Positions 1 to 8,884 of a stretch of DNA of 64,000 bases are shown in pieces (within the stretch, counting starts at the first letter, position 1; the number at the start of each line of letters is the position of its first letter). The stretch lies in contig NZ_CP089932.1 of the NCBI RefSeq assembly GCF_021365465.1, positions 2,604,001 through 2,668,000 of the forward strand, in the 5' to 3' direction. The notes under the pieces are model-generated. The model saw nothing but the letters and a program-made list of their open reading frames with translations. It was not told where the DNA came from and did not search any database. The DNA is from Erwinia tracheiphila. GTDB lineage: Bacteria > Pseudomonadota > Gammaproteobacteria > Enterobacterales > Enterobacteriaceae. The position numbers and the translations under genes were made by a program.

Positions 1-209
1 TTGGCTTTAAAATAACCCGTCTGCAGGATGCAATAAATCTGCGCCAGTATTCCGGGGCGGCTGGTTGCCAGCGCCAGCTCCTCTGCCGTAAGCGACAAAT
101 ACTCCAGTTGCTGGCCTTCATCAAAATCAGGCAGACCATACAGTGCGAATTTTTCTGCATCCGTTAAAACGGAGAGCCTTTTGCCTTTATCTTTACGACG
201 GGGTGTCAT
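1..209 (-). CDS. tnpA: Tn3-family transposase, N-terminal part (cut by window edge)
   Basis: Seen: an open frame on the minus strand starts with ATG at 209 and runs off the window after about 69 codons. It begins MTPRRKDKG and contains LTDAEKFALYGLPDFD and LEYLSL, which I recognise as the N-terminal DUF4158 region of Tn3-family transposases. No stop is present in the visible part, so integrity of the rest is unknown. It is divergent from a resolvase gene at 358, the arrangement of the Tn3 subgroup of replicative transposons. Role by family: DDE transposase that makes cointegrates. Family assignment is fairly secure; the exact element is not. Confidence 0.75.
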   Translation of the reverse strand, partial: MTPRRKDKGKRLSVLTDAEKFALYGLPDFDEGQQLEYLSLTAEELALATSRPGILAQIYCILQTGYFKA

Positions 210-357
210 CCTGACATCGCACTGAATATATCCGTAAGAGGATAGTTCTGCGGACATTCAAAAATGTTTATGGTATCCGCAGAAAATCAAGCATAAAATT
301 ATCTCATATAGATAGTACGTTATCAATCTCTTTCATGGCCCCTTAATCGTACATATT
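210..357. promoter_or_regulatory. Divergent tnpA/resolvase intergenic region, expected res site
   Basis: This 148-bp AT-rich gap separates divergent transposase and resolvase genes. In Tn3-family elements the resolution site and both promoters lie in such a gap. I did not identify the res subsites themselves; the call rests on position. Confidence 0.35.
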
Positions 358-921
358 ATGACTGAAATACGCATAGGCTATGCACGCTGCTCCACCGACA
401 GCCAGGATTTGGCTGCACAACAGGAAGCCCTGACCAGACTGTGCGTTTCCCCTGATCGGATTTACACCGATAAAGGACTTACAGGTTCACATCGCCAGCG
501 ACCGGGACCAGGCCCTAGCAGCGGTGCGTCGTTGTGCCAAAGCTGGACCGGCTGGACCGTTCAGTCCCGGACGCCAGAGCGATTGCGGACGCTCTCCAGG
601 CGCGGGGTGGTGAAACTGGCGCTCGGAAACAGCGTTTATGACCCGGCAGATCCGATGGGGAAAATGTTTTTTAATGTACTGGCCACTTTCGCGGAATTTG
701 AGGGGGACATTATACGACTCAGGATCCGCGAACGAATGGCCATCACACGGACAAAAGGAAAACTGAAAGGTAAACAACCAAAGCTTTCAGACAGGCAACA
801 ACAGGAGCTGTGCCGTATGTACGGCTGAGGGGAACACTAAATCAGTGACCTGGCAGAGCTGTTTTCGGTATCGCGCCCGACTGTTTACCGAACGCTTATA
901 CGAGGCAGAGAAAAGCTGTAA
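358..921 (+). pseudogene. tnpR: Serine resolvase (TnpR type), frameshifted and with two in-frame stops
   Basis: The N-terminus MTEIRIGYARCSTDSQDL contains the catalytic-serine region of serine recombinases, and the later part has NVLATFAEFEGDIIRLR and the KGKLKGKQPKL linker before a C-terminal helix-turn-helix (VSRPTVYRTLIRG). The middle is shifted: residues expected as AKLDRLDRSVPDARAIADAL lie in another frame around 535-600, so at least two compensating indels exist. In-frame TGA (826-828) and TAA (838-840) cut off the DNA-binding end, which continues in the same frame to a TAA at 919-921. It would have resolved cointegrates of the Tn3-family element on its left. Almost certainly inactive. 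Confidence 0.85.
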
Positions 922-948
922 ATTATTTTACTCATAAAAGGGAGAATT

Positions 949-1150
949 ATGGCTCAGGATATTTTTATAAAAATTGATGGTATCGGGGGGAGTCACAAGA
1001 TTCCACCCATAAAGGAGAGATTGAGGTTTTAAGATGGCGCTGGTCAGTTGGCCAGCCCGGTAATATACACTCGGGCAGCGGCGGTGGTGGTACCGGAAAG
1101 TGCACTGTAGACGATTTGCATTTTGAACACTATATCGAGAACAGGGCAGC
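949..1150 (+). pseudogene. hcp: Hcp (type VI secretion tube protein) fragment
   Basis: An ATG at 949 preceded by AAAAGGGAG opens MAQDIFIKIDGIGG. A single-base loss in the G-run near 990 shifts the frame; in the next frame the text continues GESQDSTHKGEIEVL, then HSGSGGGGTGKCTVDDLHF and EHYIE, the classic Hcp1 family sequence. Homology stops at about 1140, after roughly 60 of about 160 residues. By family Hcp forms the hexameric tube of the type VI secretion apparatus; this copy is too short and shifted to work. It starts only 27 bp after the dead resolvase, with no visible Tn3 terminal repeat between them. Confidence 0.8.
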
Positions 1151-1238
1151 CTGCCGGCCGCGAACTGAAAACTGCGCCATCTGCCGGACTCTGAGTTGTC
1201 ATACAGTGATTTGAATATGTATGATCTGACTACATATT

Positions 1239-1945
1239 TTGCTCAGAGCCTTCCCCATGATGACCCGTAAAAGCATCGATACCATCCTGCTCTCCGTTGC
1301 CGCGGATAAGCTCTCTCAGCGTGAATGGGACTGGATGAAGATGCTCAAACCCATGGACCCGCCGCCTGTTATGGTCGCCAGGTCTATACTGGAGCGCCGG
1401 GGCGACACCGCCGCGCTTGCCCGTCTGCAGACAACTGAAGCTCAATCTGTCCCGTGCTGGACCTCCTTCCTGGATGCCGGCGGGCTGTGTGATATCGAGG
1501 TCGAAGCCGTCACCAAAATGCTCGCCTGCGGCACCCGCATCACTGGCGTGAAGGAATATGGCTGCGATAATCCCGGTTGCCGGCATGCCAGATACATCAG
1601 CAACGCCTGCCACAGCCGGGTCTGCCCCTCCTCATAGTGGCGCGGCTGAAACAGCATATTCCGGAGAAGTTCTTCCGGATGGTGCGCTATTTTGGTTTTC
1701 TGGCCAACAGGGTGCGCGGAGAAAAGCTGCCGGTGGTTTGCCGCGCGCCGGGGATGGAAAAGCCGGATCCGCTACCGAAGGTCTGCTACGTACAGATGAG
1801 TAAGTAGTTCATGCGGCGTGACCCGTTCGAATGCGTGCTGTGCGGCGGACGTATGGAGTACCGCCGCGCGGTGGCGGGTCTGAATGTGCAGGGGCTGAAA
1901 ACGCATGCGCGGGAAATCAGCCTGATGAGGTACATCCCGGGCTGA
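1239..1945 (+). pseudogene. IS91-family (Y2/HUH) transposase remnant, internally deleted
   Basis: The first part encodes MLACGTRITGVKEYGCDN followed by a cysteine-rich stretch ending CHSRVCPSS, the zinc-ribbon N-terminus of IS91-type rolling-circle transposases. Directly after, in another frame, comes the family C-terminus: RMVRYFGFLANRVRGEKLP, then, past a stop near 1805, DPFECVLCGGRMEYRRAV. The catalytic HUH and Y2 region that should lie between is missing, so about half the gene has been deleted. Non-functional remnant. Confidence 0.75.
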
Positions 1946-2024
1946 CGCAGGAAAGATCCGTTTCGCGCACGCTGGCAGCCTGAAAAACAACCTGGAAAAG
2001 CACAAATTTTCACCAGGTTTCGGG

Positions 2025-2654
2025 GAGCAGGAACACGGATTTATTGATGACACGACTGTCCTGCCGGACCTTCAGGACGATACAGTCAGGGTAAACGATG
2101 GGACAAACGGCATCCAGTGGCCGGTTTTGCCATCCGGTGACCTGCTCCATGACGGCATCAGTACCTTTGAGACCCGCGCTGGCGAGACATCGGCGTCATA
2201 CAGCTCTTTGAATGCGGCCGCTATCTCGCGGGTGGTCATACCTTTGGCATACAACGATAAGATCGGGTTATCCATCCCGGTGCTCCGGGTCTGGTTTTTC
2301 TTCACCCGTTGCGGTTCGAAAGAGCCATCACGATCACGCGGAGTACGTAGTTCCAGCGGGTCATCACCGGTGGTCACTGTCTTTGTGGAATAGCCGTTGC
2401 GGGCGTTGAGCGCCGGTTCTGGCTGATTTTTATCGTCGCCGGGGTGACGGGTCATTTCAGCGTTGAGCGCCGCCCCGACACTGATTTTTTTTCAGCAGGC
2501 GCTCAAACTGACTGAGATCGTCAGGGGTTTTGAGATTTTTGGTCAGTTCGTTAGTCAGGGCCTGCGACTGTTTTTCGTCCATAAATTAACCTGCTTTTGA
2601 TGCTGGATTGAACATATCAAAAACAGGCAATTACACAATTTTAATTACAGTCTC
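2025..2654 (-). mobile_element. IS256-family remnant (5' part and one terminal repeat)
   Basis: The minus strand starts with ATG at 2582 (MDEKQSQAL) and reads a transposase N-terminus closely related to the copy at 61342-62648, but with frameshifts (near 2490 and 2140) and no catalytic C-terminus. The end at 2648-2654 reads GAGACTG on the minus strand and continues as the inverted repeat seen at 7518 and 16931. On its left the homology breaks off at about 2025 next to IS91 debris. The terminal repeat abuts the 3' end of the ISL3 gene, so this IS256 probably landed in or next to ISL3 and was later cut. Confidence 0.8.
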
Positions 2655-3825
2655 TGGAAGATTGCTCCCAGCTTAAAGCACTCCCGGTTGCGCTATCCCC
2701 TCGCTTTTATCCTCAGCAGCCTGATCTTACTGTTAAGCGCCTCTGCATTTCCGTTTGAGACACAGTGTCGCATGGCATTCAGGATCCCATAGAGCCTTTT
2801 TCTGATCGTTTTCGCGGCGTTTTTCATCACAGGAACGTCACTGTGGACCGCCAGCGCCAGTCATCTCCCCCAGTCATTACGTCTTTCCTCGTTCCATGGC
2901 CTGTTCCAGATATCCTTTGCCCGCTCTTTCAGCGCCCAGCACTGACTCGTCAGCTTCATCTGTGCACGCAGCCATATCAGCTTTTCCTGCCTGGATTCGG
3001 TCATCCACTTATCGCTGTACTGTCACAGGAAGCGGGTCCCCTTTGCCTGACGCCGACTTTCCACAGGGAGGTGCGGATGTTCATTCTGCCGGGTTTTATC
3101 CACTACTTCGCCCGGTTGCTTTGCCACATGGAAGCGGTCGAAGGCGATTTTCTCAACCGCACAAGCTAAGTGGATACGTGCTGCTCTGATATATTCTGCA
3201 TTCATGTCCATTGAGAGCGTTTTGATAGCCAGTAACTGCCCATCAGTGAGCGTGCGAAGATAGCCGCAAGACTCTCTGTGCTGCGATCATCCGTTAAGGC
3301 CAGCGCCCGGCCATCGCGATCAGAGATCACCGTTATGTAACGATGTCCTTTTTTAAAGGAGGCCTCATCCACATTCATATGACGGGCGTATAATGGCTTT
3401 TTTATCCGGGCAAGACCTCGCTTAACTGCCCGGGTCATAATGCCGTCAACCGCATTCCAGCTGAACTTTAGCGGTTTCCTGACAGCATCAACGGTGTTGA
3501 TTTTCAGCCATAAGAGCACGAACGATTCGAACAGCAGCGTATACCGGCTGCCAGTCCATGCCCACGGAACAGACAACATCTGGCAGCCATGTTCCGGACA
3601 CATAATGCTGGGAACATTTGCTTCGACAATCGTGGTGAACTGGCAGGTATCAAGATGGCGCCATTTACGATGGCGGTGGTCGTGAACAAAACTGGACTGA
3701 CCGCAGGTCGGACAGGCTAACCGGGTGTTTTCAGCGATCCCGACAGTGACGATAACAGAACAGGCATTTTCATCGAGATAAAGGGAGTTTACCTGCCACA
3801 GAGCGGACAGGTTGAGAATATGAGC

Positions 3826-5026
3826 TGTATTAGTCGCGACTTGATCTGACACTGGACCTTGAAAGGTTGAGAGTTACCGGTTTTGATATGGGTGTCTAAT
3901 CCTTAAACAAAACGCGAGGTAACTCTCATGCTTCATACTAACAATCCCATCATCAAACACAAAGCCGGCCTGCTCAATCTCGCCGAAGAACTCGGTAACG
4001 TATCAAAAGCCTGCAAGATCATGGGCGTGTCACGCGACACGTTTTACCGTTATCAGGAACTGGCTGCTGAAGGCGGCATCGATGCGCTGATTAACCAGAA
4101 CCGCCGCGTCCCCAACCTGAAGAACCGCGCCGACGAAGCCACTGAACGCGCTGTTGTTGAATATGCCGTTGAGTTCCCGGCCCACGGGCAACACCGGACC
4201 AGTAATGAGCTGCGTAAAAAAGGCGTGTTTATCTCCGGTAGCGGCGTGCGCTCCATCTGGCAACGGCACGACCTGGAGAACTTCCGTAAACGCCTGAAGG
4301 CACTTGAGGAAAAGGTCGCCAGAGAAGGCATCGTGCTTACCGACGCTCAAATCGCAGCGCTGGAGAAGAAGGCCCACGATGACGAGGCCAGCGGAGAAAT
4401 CGAAACTGCTCACCCGGGTTATCTCGGGTCGCAGGACACCTTCTACGTGGGCAATCTGAAAGGTGTGGGTCGTATCTACCAGCAGACGTTCGTGGATACG
4501 TACTCGAAAGTGGCACACTGCAAGCTGTATACGAGTAAAACGCCGATCACCGCCGCAGACCTGCTCAATGATCGCGTACTGCCGTTCTACGAGGCTCAGG
4601 GACTGCCGATGCTGAGGATCCTGACCGACAGGGGAACGGAGTACTGTGGTAAGGTGGAGCAGCATGATTACCAGCTGTATCTGGCCATCAACGATATCGA
4701 CCATACAAAAACGAAGGCGATGTCTCCGCAGACGAACGGCATCTGCGAGCGCTTCCATAAAACTATTTTGCAGGATTTTTATCAGGTTACGTTCCGTAAG
4801 AAGTTATACGAAGACCTGGAGAGCCTGCAAACGGATCTGGACAACTGGTTGTGGCATTACAATAATGAGCGAACTCATCAGGGAAAAATGTGCTGCGGGC
4901 GTACGCCAATGGCCACGTTACTTGATGGTAAACGAGTCTGGGCAGAAAAAAATCTGAACCAGATGTAATCTGACAGACACCTGTATAAATAACCGGTAAC
5001 TGTCAGATCAGGTCTGAGCTAGTACA
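3826..5026 (+). mobile_element. IS481-family element, copy 1 (1201 bp)
   Basis: Ends are TGTATTAGTCGC on the left and GAGCTAGTACA on the right; the termini form an imperfect inverted repeat of about 26 bp that ends GATCTGACA on both sides, with a second inner repeat AGTTACCGGTT. The flanks carry a perfect 7-bp target duplication, TATGAGC at 3819-3825 and 5027-5033. It sits inside the ISL3 gene. Sequence type A, together with copies at 8885, 47361 and 52296. Confidence 0.95.
3928..4968 (+). CDS. IS481-family DDE transposase, copy 1
   Basis: 346 residues, intact. N-terminal helix-turn-helix (about residues 15-40, LGNVSKACKIMGVSRDTFYR), a second helical DNA-binding part to about 120, then an RNase H-like integrase core with acidic residues at D190 (FVDTYSK), D234 (LTDRGTEY) and E274 (NGICERFHK), and the WHYNNERTHQG tail typical of the family. 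By family it cuts and pastes or copies the IS using its terminal repeats. AGGTAACTCTC precedes the ATG. Nothing is missing, so this copy can be considered active. Confidence 0.95.
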   Translation: MLHTNNPIIKHKAGLLNLAEELGNVSKACKIMGVSRDTFYRYQELAAEGGIDALINQNRRVPNLKNRADEATERAVVEYAVEFPAHGQHRTSNELRKKGVFISGSGVRSIWQRHDLENFRKRLKALEEKVAREGIVLTDAQIAALEKKAHDDEASGEIETAHPGYLGSQDTFYVGNLKGVGRIYQQTFVDTYSKVAHCKLYTSKTPITAADLLNDRVLPFYEAQGLPMLRILTDRGTEYCGKVEQHDYQLYLAINDIDHTKTKAMSPQTNGICERFHKTILQDFYQVTFRKKLYEDLESLQTDLDNWLWHYNNERTHQGKMCCGRTPMATLLDGKRVWAEKNLNQM

Positions 5027-5130
5027 TATGAGCGTAGAGGGACTTTTCGTCCATGACAGCGGCCTCTTATTGACATGACTGTAAGAGATAGCGCCCAAAC
5101 CGCTGTCAGGATAAAAGTCTCCTTCAGGTG

Positions 5131-5514
5131 TTACTTAAGCACATGAAGGTTTTTGACGTCAATCTCAACACTGTTCCAGTCTTTGTCAACCTCCCCTTCA
5201 ATACGTACTTTTTTGTCAGGGGAAACGGTTTGCCCCATCCAGCGTTTGTCATCAATATCAACATAGATGGTGCCGCTTGTGTCCCGGAACTCATAGAGTT
5301 CATGACCAATCTGCTTGATGATATTACCCTCAAGAACGACCCAAGCATCATTACGTAGCGTTTTGGCCTGCTCCACGGATGACAATCCCGGGGTGGGGCC
5401 ACTGAAGCCTCCCTGAGAGTATCCCTGGCCTGGAGGGGCTACAAAACCCTGTTGTTGTGCAAAAGCACCAAACGTCAGTCCGGTTAATAAGACGGCCAAA
5501 AGTGTTTTTTTCAT
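5131..5514 (-). CDS. visP: Periplasmic BOF (OB-fold) stress protein, YgiW/VisP family
   Basis: 127 residues with a signal peptide (MKKTLLAVLLTGLTFGAFA, cleavage after about residue 19), a short Gly/Gln/Pro-rich linker, and an OB-fold domain containing SVEQAKTLRNDAWVVLEGNI, YVDIDDKRW and GEVDKDWNSVEIDVK, the hallmark of YgiW/YdeI/VisP proteins. By family it acts in the periplasm in tolerance to cationic peptides, peroxide and envelope stress. AAGGAG stands before the ATG. Length matches the family (about 130), so it appears intact. It lies between ISL3 debris and a dead araD gene, so no operon partner is evident. ygiW and visP are close paralogues; I cannot choose between them with certainty. 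Confidence 0.85.
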   Translation of the reverse strand: MKKTLLAVLLTGLTFGAFAQQQGFVAPPGQGYSQGGFSGPTPGLSSVEQAKTLRNDAWVVLEGNIIKQIGHELYEFRDTSGTIYVDIDDKRWMGQTVSPDKKVRIEGEVDKDWNSVEIDVKNLHVLK

Positions 5515-5573
5515 GCTTCATCTCCTTGTGAAAGCGTATCGGGTTAACTGACAGGATAGATCTTAACAAAATC

Positions 5574-6307
5574 TTAAGGAAATTGATTAAAGTTACCAGC
5601 CACCATGATCGGGGAAGACCCTATTTTTTGCCCATATCTGTCATGGTCGCCATGTTTACGCAAATAATGGCAGTCCAGCAGCGGTTGTCCGATAGCGAAT
5701 AATTGCGGTGTTAGCTGCCGCGAGAAAATCCCCATATACGCCACTTCCTCCAGTACTACCGCCGAGTGCACGGCTTCTTACAGGGTTTTCCCCCAGCAAA
5801 ATGGTCCGTGTGCATGAACAAGGATAGCCTGAATAGTGAATGGGCCCAACCCTTTCTCCCGAAAGGTTTCAATGATGACCTGCCCGGTCTGTCATTCATA
5901 ATTTCTGTAGCCTCCATGGGGTGGCTGCAGGGAACCACACCATAAAAATCATCGGTATGCGTGGTTCCCCAGACCGGAAGCTCGCTCCCAGCCTGTGCCC
6001 AGATGGTAGCATGCCGGGAATGCGTATGGACAATACTGCCTGTTTCAGGCCATGTAAGATAAAGCGCCTGGTGGGTTTCAGTATCGGAAGAGGGACGCAG
6101 TTTTCCTTCAACAACATTGCCTGTGGCAAGTTCCACCACCATATCGTCCTGCTGCATTTCCTCGTAGCGGACACCGGAAGGCTTGATCACCATCAGCCCG
6201 CTGGCGCGATCAATAGTACTGACATTACCCCAGGTAAACACGACCAGCCCATATGGCGGCAGCGCAATATGGGCTGCCAGTACCTGCTCTTTTAACGTTT
6301 CCAGTAT
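5574..6307 (-). pseudogene. araD: L-ribulose-5-phosphate 4-epimerase, decayed
   Basis: Minus-strand pieces spell AraD: LETLKEQVLAAHIALPPYGL and FTWGNVSTIDRASGLMVIKP, then IVHTHSRHATIWAQAG with the metal-binding histidines, THTDDFYGVVPC, and in other frames [25 protein letters not shown] and HYLRKHG near the C-terminus. Frameshifts occur near 5880 and 5770. The expected start codon is ATA at 6305-6307, just downstream of a good GGAGG, so the start itself seems mutated. The enzyme interconverts L-ribulose-5-P and D-xylulose-5-P in arabinose use; UlaF/SgbE-type paralogues cannot be fully excluded. No other ara genes are nearby. Confidence 0.85.
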
Positions 6308-6617
6308 GCTTACCTCCTGGTTTTTGGTGCTATTGTCGCCCGCATTGTGATGACAGAGTATGGAGATGTTGGCTGGATAAGCGGCAAGTTCTGGCTATGG
6401 CGCACCAAATAGTACTGGAAATAAGATTTTTTACCTGTCACAGCAAGTAAAAAAATATAGAATGCAGGCAAACCGAAGGGATGCGTTAAGAAACTGCGAT
6501 TTTTTCTCTAAATGAGAGGTATCCCAGTAATAATGCGGTGAAAGCGGTCAGGTACGCAGAGAATCTCTCTATACTTTTTTGAGAAAGTTCTGTAACAGCA
6601 ATGATGGAGAAACGAAA

Positions 6618-6836
6618 ATGATAATAACTGCAAAACGCATTACCGCTGGCCTGCTGGCAGCAACATTAGTGCTTTCCCTGAGCGCCTGTTCACACTGGTC
6701 TAAACGTGACCGCAATACGGCAATCGGTGCGGGTGCCGGTGCCATTGGTGGATCAATTCTGACCAACGGTAGCGGCCTGGGCACCATTGGCGGTGCTGCC
6801 GTTGGGGGTATTATCGGACATCAGATTAGCCGTTAA
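6618..6836 (+). CDS. osmB: Osmotically inducible lipoprotein OsmB
   Basis: 72 residues from the ATG at 6618, which follows GGAG by about nine bases; an upstream in-frame start at 6579 has no such site. A lipoprotein signal ends LSLSAC, with the lipidated Cys at about residue 23, followed by SHWSKRDRNTAIGAGAGAIGG and a glycine-zipper repeat (GLGTIGGAAVGGIIGHQ). Sequence and length match E. coli OsmB. By family it is an outer-membrane lipoprotein induced by osmotic stress through RpoS/Rcs. A strong terminator follows at 6905. Intact and monocistronic. Confidence 0.93.
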   Translation: MIITAKRITAGLLAATLVLSLSACSHWSKRDRNTAIGAGAGAIGGSILTNGSGLGTIGGAAVGGIIGHQISR

Positions 6837-6904
6837 ACTGCCGTTACCTGAAGGATGGTCACACCACGGCGAGGTATCTGCTTTTTCATATTTCTCTCAA
6901 CGAA

Positions 6905-6929
6905 TGGCCCCTGAATTAGGGGCCATTTT
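6905..6929 (+). terminator. Rho-independent terminator after osmB
   Basis: A 7-bp stem TGGCCCC / GGGGCCA around a TGAATTA loop is followed by TTTT. It lies about 70 bp past the osmB stop. Confidence 0.8.
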
Positions 6930-7517
6930 AGTTGTGGTCATTCCAGCGCGAGTTTTTTACGATGAAATAACGTGCGCCAGCCAGATAAAGATGCCTTATT
7001 TTACAGGCGTAGCCATGTTGATAAGGGCATTGCCATTTATAACCAGCACTGTAGGCCGTATGCAGTTAACATCGAACGTCCATGGCATATTATTTTGCCT
7101 CTACTCTGACTGCGTATTAATTTCACTGAATGACGGCGTGGAAAAGAGCCTGCACTTAGCATAAGGACGTGTCCTCTACAGAGGAAGCATCATGTCAATT
7201 TATGAAATCGCTGGCCTTTGCCCCTGCCCAGACCGGTTTTGTCTAAAAATCAGCAGTTCTGACGATATTTGACACGGCTAATTGGCATAAAAATTAACAG
7301 CCGACAATAAAGTGTATTTAATGGTAAATGCCCTGAAACAATATGCCAATGATATGAATGACAGGCGTAACAAGTTGATGTTTCAATAAAACCGCCTTCT
7401 TTAAAAAATTACCGTGCATATAAGATGGCCAAAACTATTGATACCGTAGTAGCTACGTGAATATTAGCCCTGTACCATCATTGATGATGATACAGGGCTA
7501 ACTTACTTATTATTGTC
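6930..7517. other. 588 bp without a recognisable gene; one strong hairpin
   Basis: Only weak short frames occur here and none looks like a known protein. At 7465-7500 a perfect 10-bp stem TAGCCCTGTA / TACAGGGCTA encloses a smaller CATCA/TGATG stem; it has no T-tract and ends 17 bp before the IS256 terminal repeat. It could be a terminator relic of the gene into which IS256 inserted. Nothing else supported. Confidence 0.4.
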
Positions 7518-8830
7518 GAGACTGTAATTAAAATTGTGTAATTTCCTGTTTTTGATATGTTCACTCCAACAACGAGGACAGGCAAATTATGGACGAAAAG
7601 AAACTTAAAGCCCTTGCGGCTGAACGGGCTAAAGGTCTTAAAACCGAAGCTGACCTTAACCAGTTTTCCCGAATGCTGACGAAGCTCACCGTCGAAACGG
7701 CGCTCAATGCTGAACTGACCGACCACCTCGGGCATGAGAAAAACGCGCCCAAAAAAGACTCTGACACCCGCAATGGCTACGCATCAAAAACGCTGCTTTG
7801 CGATGATGGCGAGATTGAGCTGAACACACCGCGTGACCGCGAAAACACCTTCAACCTCAGCTGATTAAGAAGAGCCAGACGCGTATCACGCAGATGGACA
7901 GCCAGATTTTACCCCTGTACGCCAAAGGAATGGCCATGCGTGAAATTGTTGCCACGTCCAAAGAGATGTATGACGCCGATGTCTCACCCACCCTGATATC
8001 TAAAGTCACCGATGCCGTAAAAGAACAGGTTGCTGAGTGGCAAAACCGGCAGCTGGATGCACTTTATCCCATTGTTTATATGGACTGTATTGTCGTAAAA
8101 GTTCGTCAGAATGGCAGCGTGATAAACAGAGCCGTTTTCCTTGCGCCGGGCATTAATACCGAAGGTCAGAAAGAACTGCCGGGGATGTGGCTGGCTGAAA
8201 ATGAAGGCGCGAAGTTCTGGCTGAACATCCTGACAGAGCTGAAAAATCGCGGCCTTCAGGATATCCTGATTGCCTGCGTGGACGGACTGAAGGGCTTCCC
8301 GAATGCGATAAACAGCGTTTATCCCGAGACACATATCCAGCTGTGCATCATTCATATGGTGCGTAACCGCCTGAAATACGTGGCGTGGAAGGACTACAAA
8401 GCGGTCACGGGCGGGCTGAAAACCGTTTATCAGGCACCAACAGAAGCGGCCGCACGGATGGCGCTGGCTGCGTTCGCCGAAGAATGGGATGACAAATATC
8501 CACAAATCAGCAAAAGCTGGCGTGCGCACGGGGAAAACCTCAATACGTTCTTCGGCTATCCGTCTGACATCCGAAAAGCTATCTACACCACGAATGCCAT
8601 TGAGTCGCTGAACAGCGTGATCCGTGCCGCCATTAAGAAACTCAAGGTATTCCCGACGGATGACTCAGTGCGAAAGGTTATTTACCTGGCAATCCAGTCG
8701 GCATCGAAAAAATGGAGTATGCCGATCCAGAACTGGCGGCTGGCGATGAGCCGCTTTATTATTGAGTTCGGTGACCGCCTGAGCGTTCACCTTTGACGTG
8801 GTGGCAGTTACACAGAATTATTTACAGGGT
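7518..8830 (+). mobile_element. IS256-family element, copy A (about 1313 bp)
   Basis: Left end GAGACTGTAATTAAAATTG and right end ...TTTACAGGGT form an imperfect inverted repeat (GAGACTGTAA... against ACCCTGTAAA...). Its 3' half is almost identical to copy B at 16931-18244, while the 5' half differs at many silent sites. No target duplication is visible; the right end truncates the phage-type initiator gene. Confidence 0.85.
7589..8796 (+). pseudogene. IS256-family transposase with one frameshift (copy A)
   Basis: Starts MDEKKLKALAAERAKGL and reads through TRNGYASKTLLCDDG to ENTF, where one base is missing near 7853 compared with copy B (ACCTTCAACCTCAG against ACCTTTGAACCTCAG). The rest of the transposase continues in the next frame, with the family's acidic positions in DCIVVKVRQNG, ACVDGLKGF and NAIESLNSVIR, plus LCIIHMVRN. 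Otherwise complete to the stop at 8796. Only this single indel distinguishes it from an intact gene. Confidence 0.85.
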
Positions 8831-8884
8831 AGGTGTCAATCTGACTATTCCATTGTCAGAGCAATATTCAATTATTTTATTAAT

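Larger units (their letters stand above)
2645..5054 (-). pseudogene. ISL3-family transposase, frameshifted and split by IS481
   Basis: The start is an ATG at 5054 (MDEKSLYAHILNLSALW). The reading passes across the IS481 insertion at 3826-5026 after about nine residues, then shows the ISL3 zinc finger (CPTCGQSSFVHDH, later MCPEHGC), the DDE region (HMNVDEASFKKGHRYITV; IKTLSMDMNAEYIRA) and the C-terminal SNGNAEALNSKIRLLRIKARG. The frame breaks near 3235, at 3023 and near 2850, and a stop interrupts KARG*RNRECFKLG near 2690. The last codons run into the IS256 terminal repeat. Inactive before or after the IS481 hit; order of decay is not determined. Confidence 0.85.

Noticed and set aside
4030..4758. 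242-residue minus-strand open frame inside IS481, repeated in four type A copies
   Set aside because: It is antisense to the transposase, repeats only because the IS repeats, and has no ribosome site or known family.
6787..7164. 125-residue plus-strand frame overlapping the end of osmB
   Set aside because: It runs through the osmB terminator, has no Shine-Dalgarno and no recognisable sequence.
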